Shown here: one piece after another, positions 24,290-36,200 of the stretch
Position numbering within the stretch: position 1 is the first letter of the stretch
How the letters are laid out: each line of letters begins with the position of its first letter
NCBI RefSeq assembly: GCF_027579695.1
Contig: NC_083578.1
Span: 3,363,960 to 3,427,959, forward strand
Direction: 5' to 3'
From: Neoarius graeffei
Taxonomy: Eukaryota > Chordata > Actinopteri > Siluriformes > Ariidae
DNA length: 64,000 nucleotides
Notes under the pieces: model-generated
What the model was told of the DNA's origin: nothing
The model's database searches: none
The model's input: only the letters and a program-made list of their open reading frames with translations
Program-made: the position numbers and the translations under genes

Positions 24290-25062
24290 TGCGCACTCAC
24301 ACACTCACATTCACACCTGGGGCAATTTAGAGTAGCCAGTTAACCTAACTGCATGCCTTTGGACTGTGGAGGAAACCAGAGTACCAGGAGGAAACCCACA
24401 CAGACACGGGGAGAACATGCAAACTCCACATATACCCCTTTTCCACCAAATCAGTTCCAGGGCTGGTTCGGGGCCAGTGATGGTACTGGTTCACAACTCG
24501 TTCAACTTGAGAGCCAGCTGAGAACCAGTTTGCTTTTCCATAGCTTGCGGTGCTAAGGGAAGCCACGTCATTACGCCGCTGTATACGTCAGTTACGTTGT
24601 TGTATACGTCAGTTACGTCACTACGTTTGCATAAACCTTGGCGCGAATATCGAAGCAAAAACAACACGGAAGAAGCAGCAGCAGCAACAACAACAACAAT
24701 AATAATAATAATGGATGACTTCGCGTTTGTACAGCTGCGGCTTCTCGTCGCTTAAAAATGCGATCTTTCGCGGTCTTGTTATTGTTGTTGGTCTTAACAA
24801 CCCCCCCCGCTGCTGACGTAAGCAGTTCTTTCCTCTGGCCCGGCAAAGAGTTGGTGCTACCCTGGAACCGGTTTTTCTGGCCCCAGAGCCAGTTCTTTGT
24901 CAGTGGAAACAGAAAACCTGGTTCCAAACTAAGCACTGGCCCCGAACCAGCCCTGGAACTGCTTTGGTGGAAAAGGGGCAATAGAAAGGCCCTCGTCAGC
25001 CACTGGGCTCGAACCCAGGACCTTCTTGCTGAGGCAACAGGGCTAACCACTACACCATCCAA
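24290..25062 (-). mobile_element. DANA/Mermaid-like SINE split by a MITE
   Basis: The two halves (24290-24432 and 24981-25062) join into continuous SINE sequence when the 548 bp between them are ignored. The right half contains the tRNA-like head on the minus strand (gtggttagccctgttgcc). Confidence 0.85.
24433..24980. mobile_element. Non-autonomous TIR element inside a SINE, 548 bp
   Basis: Long inverted ends (ccccttttccaccaaatcag left; ctgctttggtggaaaagggg right) extend for about 45 bp. A 3-bp duplication (ATA at 24430-24432 and 24981-24983) fits the SINE sequence once the element is removed. Inside, at 24712, is a short frame MDDFAFVQLRLLVA ending in a stop. The 3-bp duplication suggests a PIF/Harbinger-type transposase, but the family is uncertain. 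Confidence 0.75.
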
Positions 25063-25081
25063 ATTCTATATCAAAAAAATC

Positions 25082-25360
25082 AAAGTCTTCCCATGCCCTT
25101 AAGGTGCATTGGGTGGCGCCGATCTCTGCTTCTATAGCCCTCGGCCTCTTGCCTATAGCGCTAGGGTTAGAGTGGGGGGTGAGTCCTCTGGTAACTGCAA
25201 GAGTTTGATTTCCCACTCACATCTGTATTGCAGTATGCCTCGCCAGACACCAGTAGGTACCGTTTTTACAATGGTCTTTGGTATGACCTGACTGCAAGTA
25301 GAACCCATGATTTCCTGATCGAAAGGTGGGCACACTGACCACTAGGCCAGCTCGTGGTCA
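25082..25360 (-). mobile_element. tRNA/5S-type SINE, minus copy
   Basis: The minus strand starts with ccacgagctggcctagtggt and contains gggttctacttgcagtcagg and ggtcataccaaagaccattg. It is collinear with 18146-18462 but lacks most of the 5S-like segment. Confidence 0.7.
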
Positions 25361-25740
25361 AATTCTATATATATATTTAATAAATTATCTAGTTTTTAGT
25401 AGCATGTATGGATACTTTAGATGTGTGTGGGAAAGATCATGAGTTTTTAATCATTATAAGCATCAGATTTTGTCTGTGGCTTTATGGTATGTAAGTCATA
25501 AAGCTCAATGTGTAAATATTTTGTGCAGTTTAAACTTCATGAGCTGGTTTTGAAAGCATTACTATCCTACTTATGAAGAATGTTGAAGATTTTGTAAATA
25601 AACTGTAATAGATGCAACTCATATGAGTTGAGTGCTGTAACCTGAAGAGAGAAAATGTAGCGTTTGAGACAGATCAGGACAGTTCGTCAACCTTCATCCC
25701 TGACAATCGTTAAATTAATACTGTACCACAAGGGGAGGGG
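25361..25740. other. No feature recognised
   Basis: AT-rich sequence upstream of a SINE, no recognisable gene. Confidence 0.5.
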
Positions 25741-26045
25741 GGCAGCCATGACCTGACGGTTAGAGAAGCAGCCTTGGGCCCAAAGACTCACCAGTTTGAT
25801 TCCCAGGACTGTCAAGAAAAATGTGAGGGGAGTTGAGTGAATGAACAGCACTTTTCCTCTATCTGTATCAGTGCCCTTGAGCAAGGCATCGAACCCCCAA
25901 CTGCTCCCCAGGTGCTGTAAGCATCACTGCCCACTGCTCTGGGTGTGTGTGTGTGTGTGTGTGCTCATTGCTCACGTGTGTGTTCACTGCTTCAGATAGG
26001 TTCAATGCAGAGGAGGAATTTCACTGTGCTTGAGTGTACATCTGA
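25741..26045 (+). mobile_element. SINE (V-SINE/CR1-type family, longer variant)
   Basis: The head (ggcagccatgacctgacggtt) and the middle (gcaaggcatcgaacccccaa) match the family. The 3' part has a different end containing a short (GT)n and gaatttcactgtgcttgag. Confidence 0.65.
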
Positions 26046-26058
26046 AAAATGAAGGCTT

Positions 26059-26100
26059 CTTCTTCTTCTTCTTCTTCTTCTTCTTCTTCTTCTTCTTCTT
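26059..26100. repeat. (TTC)n microsatellite
   Basis: About fourteen TTC units, giving artefactual poly-Ser frames. Confidence 0.95.
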
Positions 26101-26380
26101 CAATTAACCAAGCTAACAAAATACAATACATATATGCTATGATATTTGATTATGTAATTAAAAACATATCAATTTATCCGTTTTACATTCCTATATATCA
26201 ATTCTTTTTATCAACTGTTTTTAATTTAATTAAATAAACACTAATGATAACTAAAACTAGACAGATAAGGTGAGGCATCTGATGCGTAATGTACAGTGCA
26301 AGGCCAGAAGAAATGATACAAAAGGGTGATGCTCATAAAACACATTTTGCACCACTAAGAAACATATTTGGGTGGGGTTG

Positions 26381-26450
26381 GAGTTAATAAATATCACGAG
26401 CGCTCGAAGATCATCTTACCTGGTATGATCGTGCTCGATTCATTTCTACG
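26381..26450 (+). promoter_or_regulatory. Possible core promoter and 5' leader of the a2m-like gene
   Basis: A TATA-like TTAATAAATATC lies at 26384-26395, about 55-65 bp upstream of the signal-peptide ATG at 26451, so transcription would start near 26415. No CpG island or other element is clear. An additional upstream non-coding exon cannot be excluded. Confidence 0.35.
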
Positions 26451-26533
26451 ATGGGCCCTTCTAGAGTAACTTTTGCACTTTTTCTGCTTTTTGCAAGCAT
26501 CATAATACAAGCAACCTTCATCTACACGTCCCG
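26451..26533 (+). CDS. a2m: a2m-like exon 1: signal peptide
   Basis: ATG followed by MGPSRVTFALFLLFASIIIQ and ATFIYTS, then the two bases CG of a split Arg codon before GTAAGA. The hydrophobic core spans roughly residues 7-19, with a likely cleavage after Gln-Ala (residues 20-21). The exon ends in phase 2. Every microexon and the MG1 exon begin with the single base needed to complete that codon. CG plus any base is Arg, so the first junction residue is always Arg. Confidence 0.88.
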
Positions 26534-27180
26534 GTAAGAGCCTTTAATATTTCTCTGATTTTCAATTTTTATTATTATAGACATTTATAGTGCAACTGTA
26601 TAAATGTGTATGATTAATAATACTGTATGAATGAGATTTTTACTGAAAAATTTGAATGATGAAGGGGATAAAAAAGACTTCCAAAAATAATAATCTTTTA
26701 CTAAGCTATCAATCTTCAGATTTATTAAATAAGGTCATTAAATTAAAAAAAAATTAGGTTTGGGAAAGAAGCTGAGAGTGGGTTATTTTTGGAAAATTGC
26801 TCAGAAATCTGTTTAAAAAAATGTCTGGAGTCCCATTTGCTCTATATACTTATTTATTTATTTTTTTGGATCTTAATTTAAATGCAGATCCATCTGAATA
26901 AATTACATTACATAAAAGCAATTTGTTATTGTACATACAATGAAATTTGTAATTTATTTTCATAAATTTAGTAAGTTATAAGCAATGAAATAACATTATA
27001 ATGAAAATCATGTATGTTATTTATGTACTTTAGTTCTAGCAACTGGGTTTTGTTCTACAATTTAAAAAAGTCATTATAATGGTTTGTGATTAATATCAAA
27101 TGCTTGAGTACTGAAACTTGCCCTGAGACTGAACACATATTGAACTGTGCTAGAATATCTAGTCATATTCCTTAACAGGC

Positions 27181-27263
<83 letters not shown>

Positions 27264-30200
27264 CAAATAATGATGTCTGCAATACAGAGTAGAAAAAGTG
27301 TTCGATGTGAAAATAGAGAAAAGTATCTAAAGATTTTTATAAAAAAGATGACCTGAGGTAAGTTTAAAGGTAGACTGACTTTCAGATTTTTCAAGTGTAG
27401 GTCATAAAAAGAATTTTCCCTGATACTCAATTATTTTTGTTCAGTGGACCAAAAGCTACTGAATTCGAATCACAGACTTCCGATTTTATTCATTTTTTAA
27501 AATAGAACAATTAATGAATTTATCTCCACGTGGCCCTAAATTCTCCGCTATTTTTCCTGCTTCACCATGACCTAATTCAAGATACTATGTCATGCATTAT
27601 GTGGTGGGCTTTCCCTGTTCAGGCAAGGCATTGTGGGATACAAATTTGAAACAGGAGAGAAAAATGGAGGACGTGAGTGTGCGAATGAAACATGAAAGAG
27701 CGACTACAGTAACGGAAAGAAAGCGAGAAGAAAAGACGTTATGTTCTATACGAAGGAAAGGAAACGCAGGACCAAACTAATAAATATCGGTGGTCAGCGA
27801 GCACCTCGGTGTGATCAGCTGTTCGTTTAGCGACAGAATGATGGAACTGTCAGTGCACGCTCAAAAGTAAACCTGTAGATGGCAGTAATGCAACACTATG
27901 GATGCCAGCTGCCATAAAACCCAAAAGAAGAAGAAGAAGGTAAACCTGAGCACGTGCATATGGCCTTCCTCTGTCTGCTTGACTGTGCGAAGCGAGCGAT
28001 TGCGTGAACATTACTTGCTTTAATCCCCTCAAATTAAATAACTTCCCAGCCACAGAATGGCCTGATATTTTGTGAGATATTAGAGAAATAAACAGATATC
28101 ACAATCACCACATTTCAGACGGAACTAAATTTCACTGATTTTATGAAATCGAAAGGCCGTCTAGCTTTAAAAACTTACTAGTACTAGCTAGGTAGCTAAT
28201 AACCAAGATGTTTTTACCTCATTTGTTGGTTTTTGCTAAGTAACACATGATGTCAAAAGCCATGGAACTATATATTTTAGGAATTTTGTCAAAACATGGA
28301 TTGCATGTTAGAGGAAATATTCTTACCTGAAAATATAGTCCAAATCCAGAGTAGTTAAGTTGATGAGTAGTGAGTTTGTGAATCGATGAAGATTGAATAA
28401 ATGTTGAACTGTAATGTAATGTAATATCTGCTCATATGTCTTTACAGCTTGGGACCCGTCAACAGTGAACAGGCCATGAGCCCAGAAGATATTATTGAAG
28501 AAAGGTCAGTGTTTTTCTGAGACTCTTTCATCGAAGCTATTCAATAACAAACTGGAAGCCGAGACAGAAATCCAATGTTATGTTGTCCATAATGTTTTTC
28601 TGTTACCATGACAACTGCCATGCCACAACACAGTAGGAATTCAACAAATCATCAATCAAATGATTTGTTTTTCATTGGATGAGCTGTAGCTACAGTATTT
28701 AATAATGAAATACATTAACTGGCTAAGTGGACGTGGTGGCTCATAAAAGACCAGAAGTTTACTCATGTACTGTGGTGCAAGATCAGTGCTTTGTAGGTCA
28801 ATAGGAATATTTTGTAATCAATGTGAAATTTAATGCATTGTGGATAAGATTGGGATGATGGGGTCATATCTTGTGGTTCTAGTGGTAGGTATATCAGGTG
28901 AAAATTCAAATTCAGTCCAAATTGCTTGAAACTGCTCTCACTGAATCCAGAATTGAATGCAGAACAAGATATTTTAATTCTGTAAAAAGTATGTTTATCC
29001 GTTCTTGAGATATTACAAATCAAAGGTTGAAAAAACGGCTTAATTTTTAGAAAACTGGCATAATATTCTGTATGAGGATTACATGGTCCAAAATGGGCCT
29101 CATTTGCCAATGACATCAAATGTACGTATTTTCTTCATAGCTTTTTTATTTTTTAAGATATTTACATGGAAATTGGCAGGAACATAGACGGTTGTATACT
29201 GAATACAAAGTTTGAAAAATTAGTAAAAATGAATGATGCAAATTAGCATTTAATTAGTATTAATTATGAAAACGTTAAACCTCTACACTCAATAAAAAAG
29301 GAATAAAATATTATTTCTAATCTCCTTTTTGTGTTCTGTAGGCCGTTGTAGTTCTCAGTAGGGCCTACTAGTGTTTATATGAAAGAATATAAATGATTAT
29401 TTCAATTAATATTCACAGCTTTCAAGGTGAATCTCGAAAAAACCGTCTGATCCACATCCAATAAACAATTCACATTGACTGAACTGAAATTGACCAACTA
29501 CTAAGATCGCAATATTTTTCATCAAAACAACTCCAGTTATATTCTACAATAGTTATTCATTTATATGAATCAGTTTGATTTGAAAAAAATAAGTAGGTAA
29601 AGCTCTGAAAACTCACTTCAATGTCTCCCGTGAATCAGAACATCAAAACTAGCAGAGGGAAAATGCTGCTGAATCCTTCATCAGAAACAGTGAGAGTGAG
29701 AGAACATCCCTATAAAAGTGATCTGATTGATATTGACAAGTAATTCAGTGGGAAACTGATCAGAAGAAAAAGAGAGAGTCTGACCGCTTTCCCATGACTC
29801 AAAAAGAAAATCACTGGCAGTTTCCCGACGTCACGCGAGCAATTTTTACTCTGTTGTACCGACTTCAACCTGCCGTTACTCCCAAAGTACTGAACAGATC
29901 TTAACCAGATACATTTCTGTGGAAAGCAGAGATTATACAATTTTTAATGATCATATTCATGATAGAAAATATTCAAGAGTTAAGCAATGACAGATTTGGA
30001 AACTTAGATGAGCGTCTGCATGGAGAATTTTCACAGCACGGCGAGTGATCGTCTGATATGCCGACTGGTAAGGACTCTGCTGCTATGTATCAAATGATTT
30101 TGCATTACTGTGGCTTTGTACCTGTACTCTGCACAATGACAATAAAGTTGAATCTAATCTAATCTAATATTCATAAGAAAGACAACCTGAGAAGTTTAAA

Positions 30201-33200
30201 AACCTCATAGTACTAGCTAGATAGCTAATAACCCTGACATTTTATGTCATTTGGTTGTTTTAGCCAAGTAACAGATCATGTAAAAAGCCATGTAACTATA
30301 TAACATCTGCTAGAAGGGGATTTTTGTAAGAACGTGTATTGCGTATTCGAGGAAATAGTCTTACTTGACAATGCAGTGCAAATCCAGAGTAGTTAACTTG
30401 TTGAATAGTGAGTTTGTGAATTGACAAAGAATGAATAAATGTTGAACTGTAATGTAATCTAATGTCTGTTCATATTTATTTACAGTTATAAACTTAAAAA
30501 AGAACGAGAGAAACAGGGCCCTCAAGACAGCTTTGAAGAAAGGTCAGTGTTCTTCTGAGACTCCTTCATCAAAGCTATTCATAAACAAACGGGAAGCCGA
30601 GACAGAAATCCAATGTCATGTTGGCCATCATGTTATTCTGTTACCATGACGATTACTCTGCCACACCACAGCACAGCAGGAATTCAACCAATCATCAGTC
30701 AAGTGATTTTTTTTTTCCATTGGAGATAAGCTGTGTGGCTACGATATTTAATAATGAAACAAAAAAAAAAAAAAGATTCCTCATGCTCCCTGAATCACTT
30801 TTTCACAATTTGGGTAAAATCTGGACTAATCACACCATGTGACCTTTTTTCATTGCTCCAGAGTCCAAACTTTATGCTTCCTGAAGCTTTTTCTTTTTTT
30901 CTGACAAAACAATCCAATCTCGAGTGATTTATTTATTTAACTAGTTAACTTCCCTTATCAAAAAGAAGTATACTTCAAGTTTATTTTATTAAGTATACTT
31001 AAGTAAAGTTAAAGTATATTTCCTTAAGTATACTTTTGTGTACCAAGTATACTGATATCAATGTACTTACAGTATACTTGTAAGTAAACTAATCTAATAC
31101 TTCTTGGGACTAAATTGGCCGACTTTTAGTTTATAAAAAGTATACTTTAAGTCTAAGAGAAGTAAACTTTCAGTATACAACTAGTATTTTTATTGTGTAC
31201 TGCAAGTATACCACAAGTAAACTTAGATACTAATAGTTTGCTAGTTCTATACTTGTAGTCCACTCTTTAGTTTACAAACACATACTTCATAGTGTACTGA
31301 AAATATACTATGAGTTTACTTGTTTTATACTTCTCACCCACTTTTTAGTTTACTAAAGTATACTTTGTACTATACTGGAAATATACTATTGGTTTACTTC
31401 TAGTCCACTTTTTCGTTTATAAAAGTATACTTTACAGCATATTGGAAATATACTATTAGTTGCTGGTTATATACATCAAGTCCACTTTTTAGTTTTGAAG
31501 TTTACTGCAATTACCCTTCTAGGTATACTATTAGTTTTCGAGTCCTATCCCTTACCTCATGCACACTACCAGCAGACAACTTAAGTGTTTTGTACCTTAA
31601 GTTACAATGAAGTTATAAAAGTAAGAATTCACAAAATAACAACAGATACTCAGGATTAAGAACATATTCATTTTCTTTAAAAATCAGAAATTGAAGCAAT
31701 ATTGTATCAAGTGCCAAAGTATAAAACATGGCAATGACAACTGAAATAGACATCCAAGCTCTAAAGATAAATAAATAAATAAATAAAAATTAATTATCCC
31801 ACTCAGGAGAAATAAAAACAACAACAACAACAACAACAACAACCTTATATGGAACCACAGACATACCTAAGAGTCAACAATGCTGAAGCACAACTACAGT
31901 AGGATGCATCAGTTGCCCTCACTTTCATAAAATCTGATGCATTTTTGTTTGGGTGTTCCTTTTCACCAATAAAGACATCCTGTAAAATTTTTTGACCATA
32001 TTCAAAAGTCTAATGGTGGCACCATGAGGTTCATTTTTTGCCAAAAAAATGCTTATTTTATGTTTTCGCGTAAGGTTTGAATCACAATGTTGGACTCCAT
32101 TTATTGATTTCTTGTGGCCCAGAGATCATGTTAAGAACCTTTGCAAGGGATTGAGAAGCATTAATGTGATTCATAATACATTTGTATTGTTTAAAAGTAG
32201 TTGAACAATGATTCAATGAACAGCTAAAACTCAAACTGTGCTTGATAATATATTTAGAATATGGACTAAAAATGTGTATCTAAGATATTTGGTATACTCT
32301 ATAAGGTGCCATAATGTTTCATGAAAAGTGATCGAAATTTTGTCATAAAAGTCATAAAATACAGTGGTGCTTGAAAGTTTGTGAACCCTTTAGAATTTTC
32401 TATATTTCTGCATAAATATGACCTAAAACATCATCAGATTTTCACACAAGTCCTAAAAGTAGATAAAGAGAACCCAGTTAAACAAATGAGACAAAAATAT
32501 TATACTTGGTCATTTATTCATTGAGGAAAATGATCCAATATTACATATCTGTGAGTGGCAAAAGTATGTGAACCTTTGTTTTCAGTATCTGGTGTGACCC
32601 CCTTGTGCAGCAATAGCTGCAACTAAACGTTTCCGGTAACTGTTGATCAGTCCTGCACACCGGCTTGGAGGAATTTTAGCCCGTTCCTCCGTACAGAACA
32701 GCTTCAACTCTGGGATGTCGGTGGGTTTCCTCACATGAACTGCTTGCTTCAGGTCCTTCCACAACATTTCCATTGGATTAAGGTCAGGACTTTGACTTGG
32801 TTATTCCAAAACATTAACTTTATTCTTCTTTAACCATTCTTTGGTAGAACGACTTGTGTGCTTAGGGCCGTTGTCTTGCTGCATGACCCACCTTCTCTTG
32901 AGATTCAGTTCATGGACAGATGTCCTGACATTTTCCTTTAGAATTCGCTGGTATAATTTAGAATTCATTGTTCCATCAATAACGGCAAGCCGTCCTGGCC
33001 CAGATGCAGCAAAACAGGCCCAAACCATGATATTACCACCACCGTGTTTCACAGATGGGATAAGGTTCTTATGCTGGAATGCAGTGTTTTCCTTTCTCCA
33101 AACATAACACTTCTCATTTAAACCAAAAAGTTCTATTTTGGTCTCATCCGTCCACAAAACATTTTTCCAATAGCCTTCTGGCTTGTCCACATGATCTTTA

Positions 33201-36200
33201 GCAAACTGCAGATGAGTAGCAATGTTCTTTTTGGAGAGCAGTGGCTTTCTCCTTGCAACCCTGCCATGCACACCATTGTTGTTCAGTGTTCTCCTGATGG
33301 TGGACTCATGAACATTAACATTAGCCAATGTGAGAGAGGCCTTCAGTTGCTTAGAAGTTACCCTGGGGTCCTTTGTGACCTCGCTGACTATTACACGCCT
33401 TGCTCTTGGAGTGATCTTTGTTGGTCGACCACTCCTGGGGAGGGTAACAATAGTCTTGAATTTCCTCCATTTGTACACAACCTGTCTGACTGTGGATTGG
33501 TGGAGTCCAAACTCTTTAGAGATGGTTTTGTAACCTTTTCCAGCCTGATGAGCATCAACAACGCTTTTTCTGAGGTCCTCAGAAATCTCCTTTGTTCCTG
33601 CCATGATACACTTCCACAAACATGTTTTGTGAAGATCAGACTTTGATAGATCCCTGTTCTTTAAATAAAACAGGGTGCCCACTCATATGTACCTGATTGT
33701 CATCCCATTGATTGAAAACACCTGACTCTAATTTCACCTTCAAATTAACTGCTAATCCTAGAGGTTCACATACTTTTGCCACTCACAGATATGTAATATT
33801 GGATAATTTTCCTCAATAAATAAATGACCAAGTATGATATTTTTGTCTCATCTGTTTAACTGGGTTCTCTTTATCTACTTTTAGGACTTGTGTGAAAATC
33901 TGATGATGTTTTAGGTCATATTTATGCAGAAATATAGAAAATTCTAAAGGGTTCACAAACTTTCAAGCACCACTGTAGCAGCTTTTTCCATAACTTTGAA
34001 GCTCCTGGTGCCACCATTAAACTTTGGAATTTTGTCAAAATATTTCACCCAGTGTGTTTTCTTACCAAAAGGAACATAAAAACAAAAATGCATCATGATC
34101 GGAGGAACTTTTCATTTTTAGGGGGCAACTGATGCACCCTAAACTACAGGGCAAGTCCACTTAAACATAAGGCACACATATTTTAATACTTTATTACACT
34201 TTTGCTAAGTATATCTTGATCAAAAGTTTAAGTATAAACTTAATATACTTAGACTTTTCTCTATACTTTTCAGTATAAGCCAAGTATACTTATGTATAAC
34301 TTTATTAAGTACATCTCTGATAAGTAAATAAAAAGTAAACTGAATGCACACTTGTATTTTTAATTTAAAAGAAGTATACTAGAAGCACACTTGAATAAAC
34401 TTCTTTTCTTGTAAGGGTTGTTGAGTTGGTGAATTGACAAACTCTGACTAAATTTTGAACTGTGCTTTATTGTCTGCTCATATTTCTTTACAGTTATCCA
34501 TCTACATTAGACAAAGAAAGGTCAGTGTTTTTCTCAGTCTCCTTTATCCATGCTATTTAAAAACAAACTGCAAGTCTGATGTTAAACAAGACATAAATCT
34601 GATGTCATGAAGCCAGGTCGTTTGATAACTGAAGTGAATTGTGTAAATTCAGACACTACTCTGATGTACAGTACTTAATCCAAATAATGAGGTGTGTGAT
34701 TCATGGTAGAAAAAAAATGTGAAATTATAGAAAGCTATCTAATGAGTTTCATTAAAAGGCAGCCTGAGGTGGCGTTAAAAACTACTAGCGAGGTAGCTGA
34801 TTACCGAGATGTGACCTCATTTTGTGTTCGCACATTAAGTAACACCTCGCGTGTCAAATATGAACATAAAACACAAGTAATATTCAAAAATTGATGAGAC
34901 GTGTGTTGAACTGTGTTTTAATGTCTGCTTATATTTCTTTACAGGTCTGATTATGAATCTGATTATGATGTTTCATGATGTTTAATATCAAATTCTTGAG
35001 CAGTGAAACTTTCATTTGCATTTTTATGGTTAATGAATTTGAAATTGCTCACATTTCATTACCTCCGCCAGCTTTGTTGGAGGAGGTTATGTTTTTGCCT
35101 CCATTTGTTTGTCTGTTTCCAGTGTAACTCAAAAAGTAGTGAATAGATTTGGATGAAATCTGGAGGAAAGTTGAGCCATGGGCCAAGGAACAATTGATTA
35201 GATTTTGATGGAAAGCCAGATATGTATGTTGATCCAGCCTTCTTTTATTTTTTTATCTGTTCCCAATGTAACTCAAAAAGTAGTGAATGGATTTTGATAA
35301 AATTTGGAGGAACGGTGGGCCAAGGGCCAACTGGCTAGATTTTGATATAAGTCCTGATATGTACGTGGATCTAGGCTTTTTTTTTTGTCTGTTCCCAACG
35401 TAACTCAAAAAAGAGTGAATGGATTTGGAAGAACAGGTTTTGATGTTGATCCAGATCGATTTTTTTTTATCATCAAGATAACACGAAAAGTAGTGGATGG
35501 ATTTTGACAAAATTTGGTGGAAAGTTGAGCCATGGGCCAAGGAACAGTTGATTAGATTTTTGCTGGAAATCCTGACATGTATGTGGATCCAGGCTTTTTT
35601 TTTAAATTTGTTCCCAATATAACTCAAAAAGTAGTGAACAGATTTGGATTAAATTTGGTGGACAGCTTTTGTATTATCCTACATTCAAGTGATTTGATTC
35701 TGATGCCGATCCAGATCAAGTTTTTTAATCACCAAGATAACTGAAAAAGTATTTGATGGATTTGGATGAAATTTGGTATGTAGCTTTGTCCTAACCCAGC
35801 TTCGAACTGGTTAACTTTTGGAACTGATCCATGGCTGTATCCAAAATCACTCACTCATTCACTACTCCCTTCTCACTATCTAGGGAATTCTATATAGAGG
35901 ACTATATAGTGAGTTCATTGGTAAAATGAAAAACACTTTCAGATACTACTCCACCATGCCGTTATTTACATCATTACTGTCGCACAATTAAAACATACCA
36001 GATCAGTCAGCTGGTGGGTTTTCAAAATAATAAATACATGCATGTATTTTTGTGATAAATCCATATTATACTGAGCATATTTCCTACATTAATAAATATA
36101 AACTACTTTATGTCTGCTGCATCTTTCAATTCTTTTAAATCAAGGCTGAATCCTTTCTTTCTTCTTTGCCGCTGCCTTTTATTAAATCAAATTCGAGGCT

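Larger units (their letters stand above)
31900..34141. mobile_element. hAT-like element, middle of the nest
   Basis: Inverted ends TAGGATGCATCAGTTGCCC (left) and TAGGGTGCATCAGTTGCCCC (right, minus strand), flanked by the exact 8-bp duplication AACTACAG (31892-31899 and 34142-34149). Its own sequence, about 630 bp outside the Tc1-like insertion, has no coding frame. Confidence 0.85.
30952..34417. mobile_element. AGTATACTT-rich TIR element, outermost of a three-level nest
   Basis: The left end cccttatcaaaaagaagtat and the inverted right end (minus strand cccttacaagaaaagaagtt) match. Both arms (30952-31530 and 34180-34417) consist largely of variants of AGTATACTT/AAGTA. About 1.2 kb of non-coding sequence remains when inner insertions are ignored. 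I could not identify the superfamily or a clear target duplication. Confidence 0.7.

Noticed and set aside
26049..26237. Poly-Ser open frame upstream of the a2m-like gene
   Set aside because: It is a (TTC)n microsatellite product with no downstream conservation.
27181..27263. Regular repeat resembling a CRISPR-like array
   Set aside because: It is a pure tetranucleotide microsatellite without spacers in a vertebrate intron.
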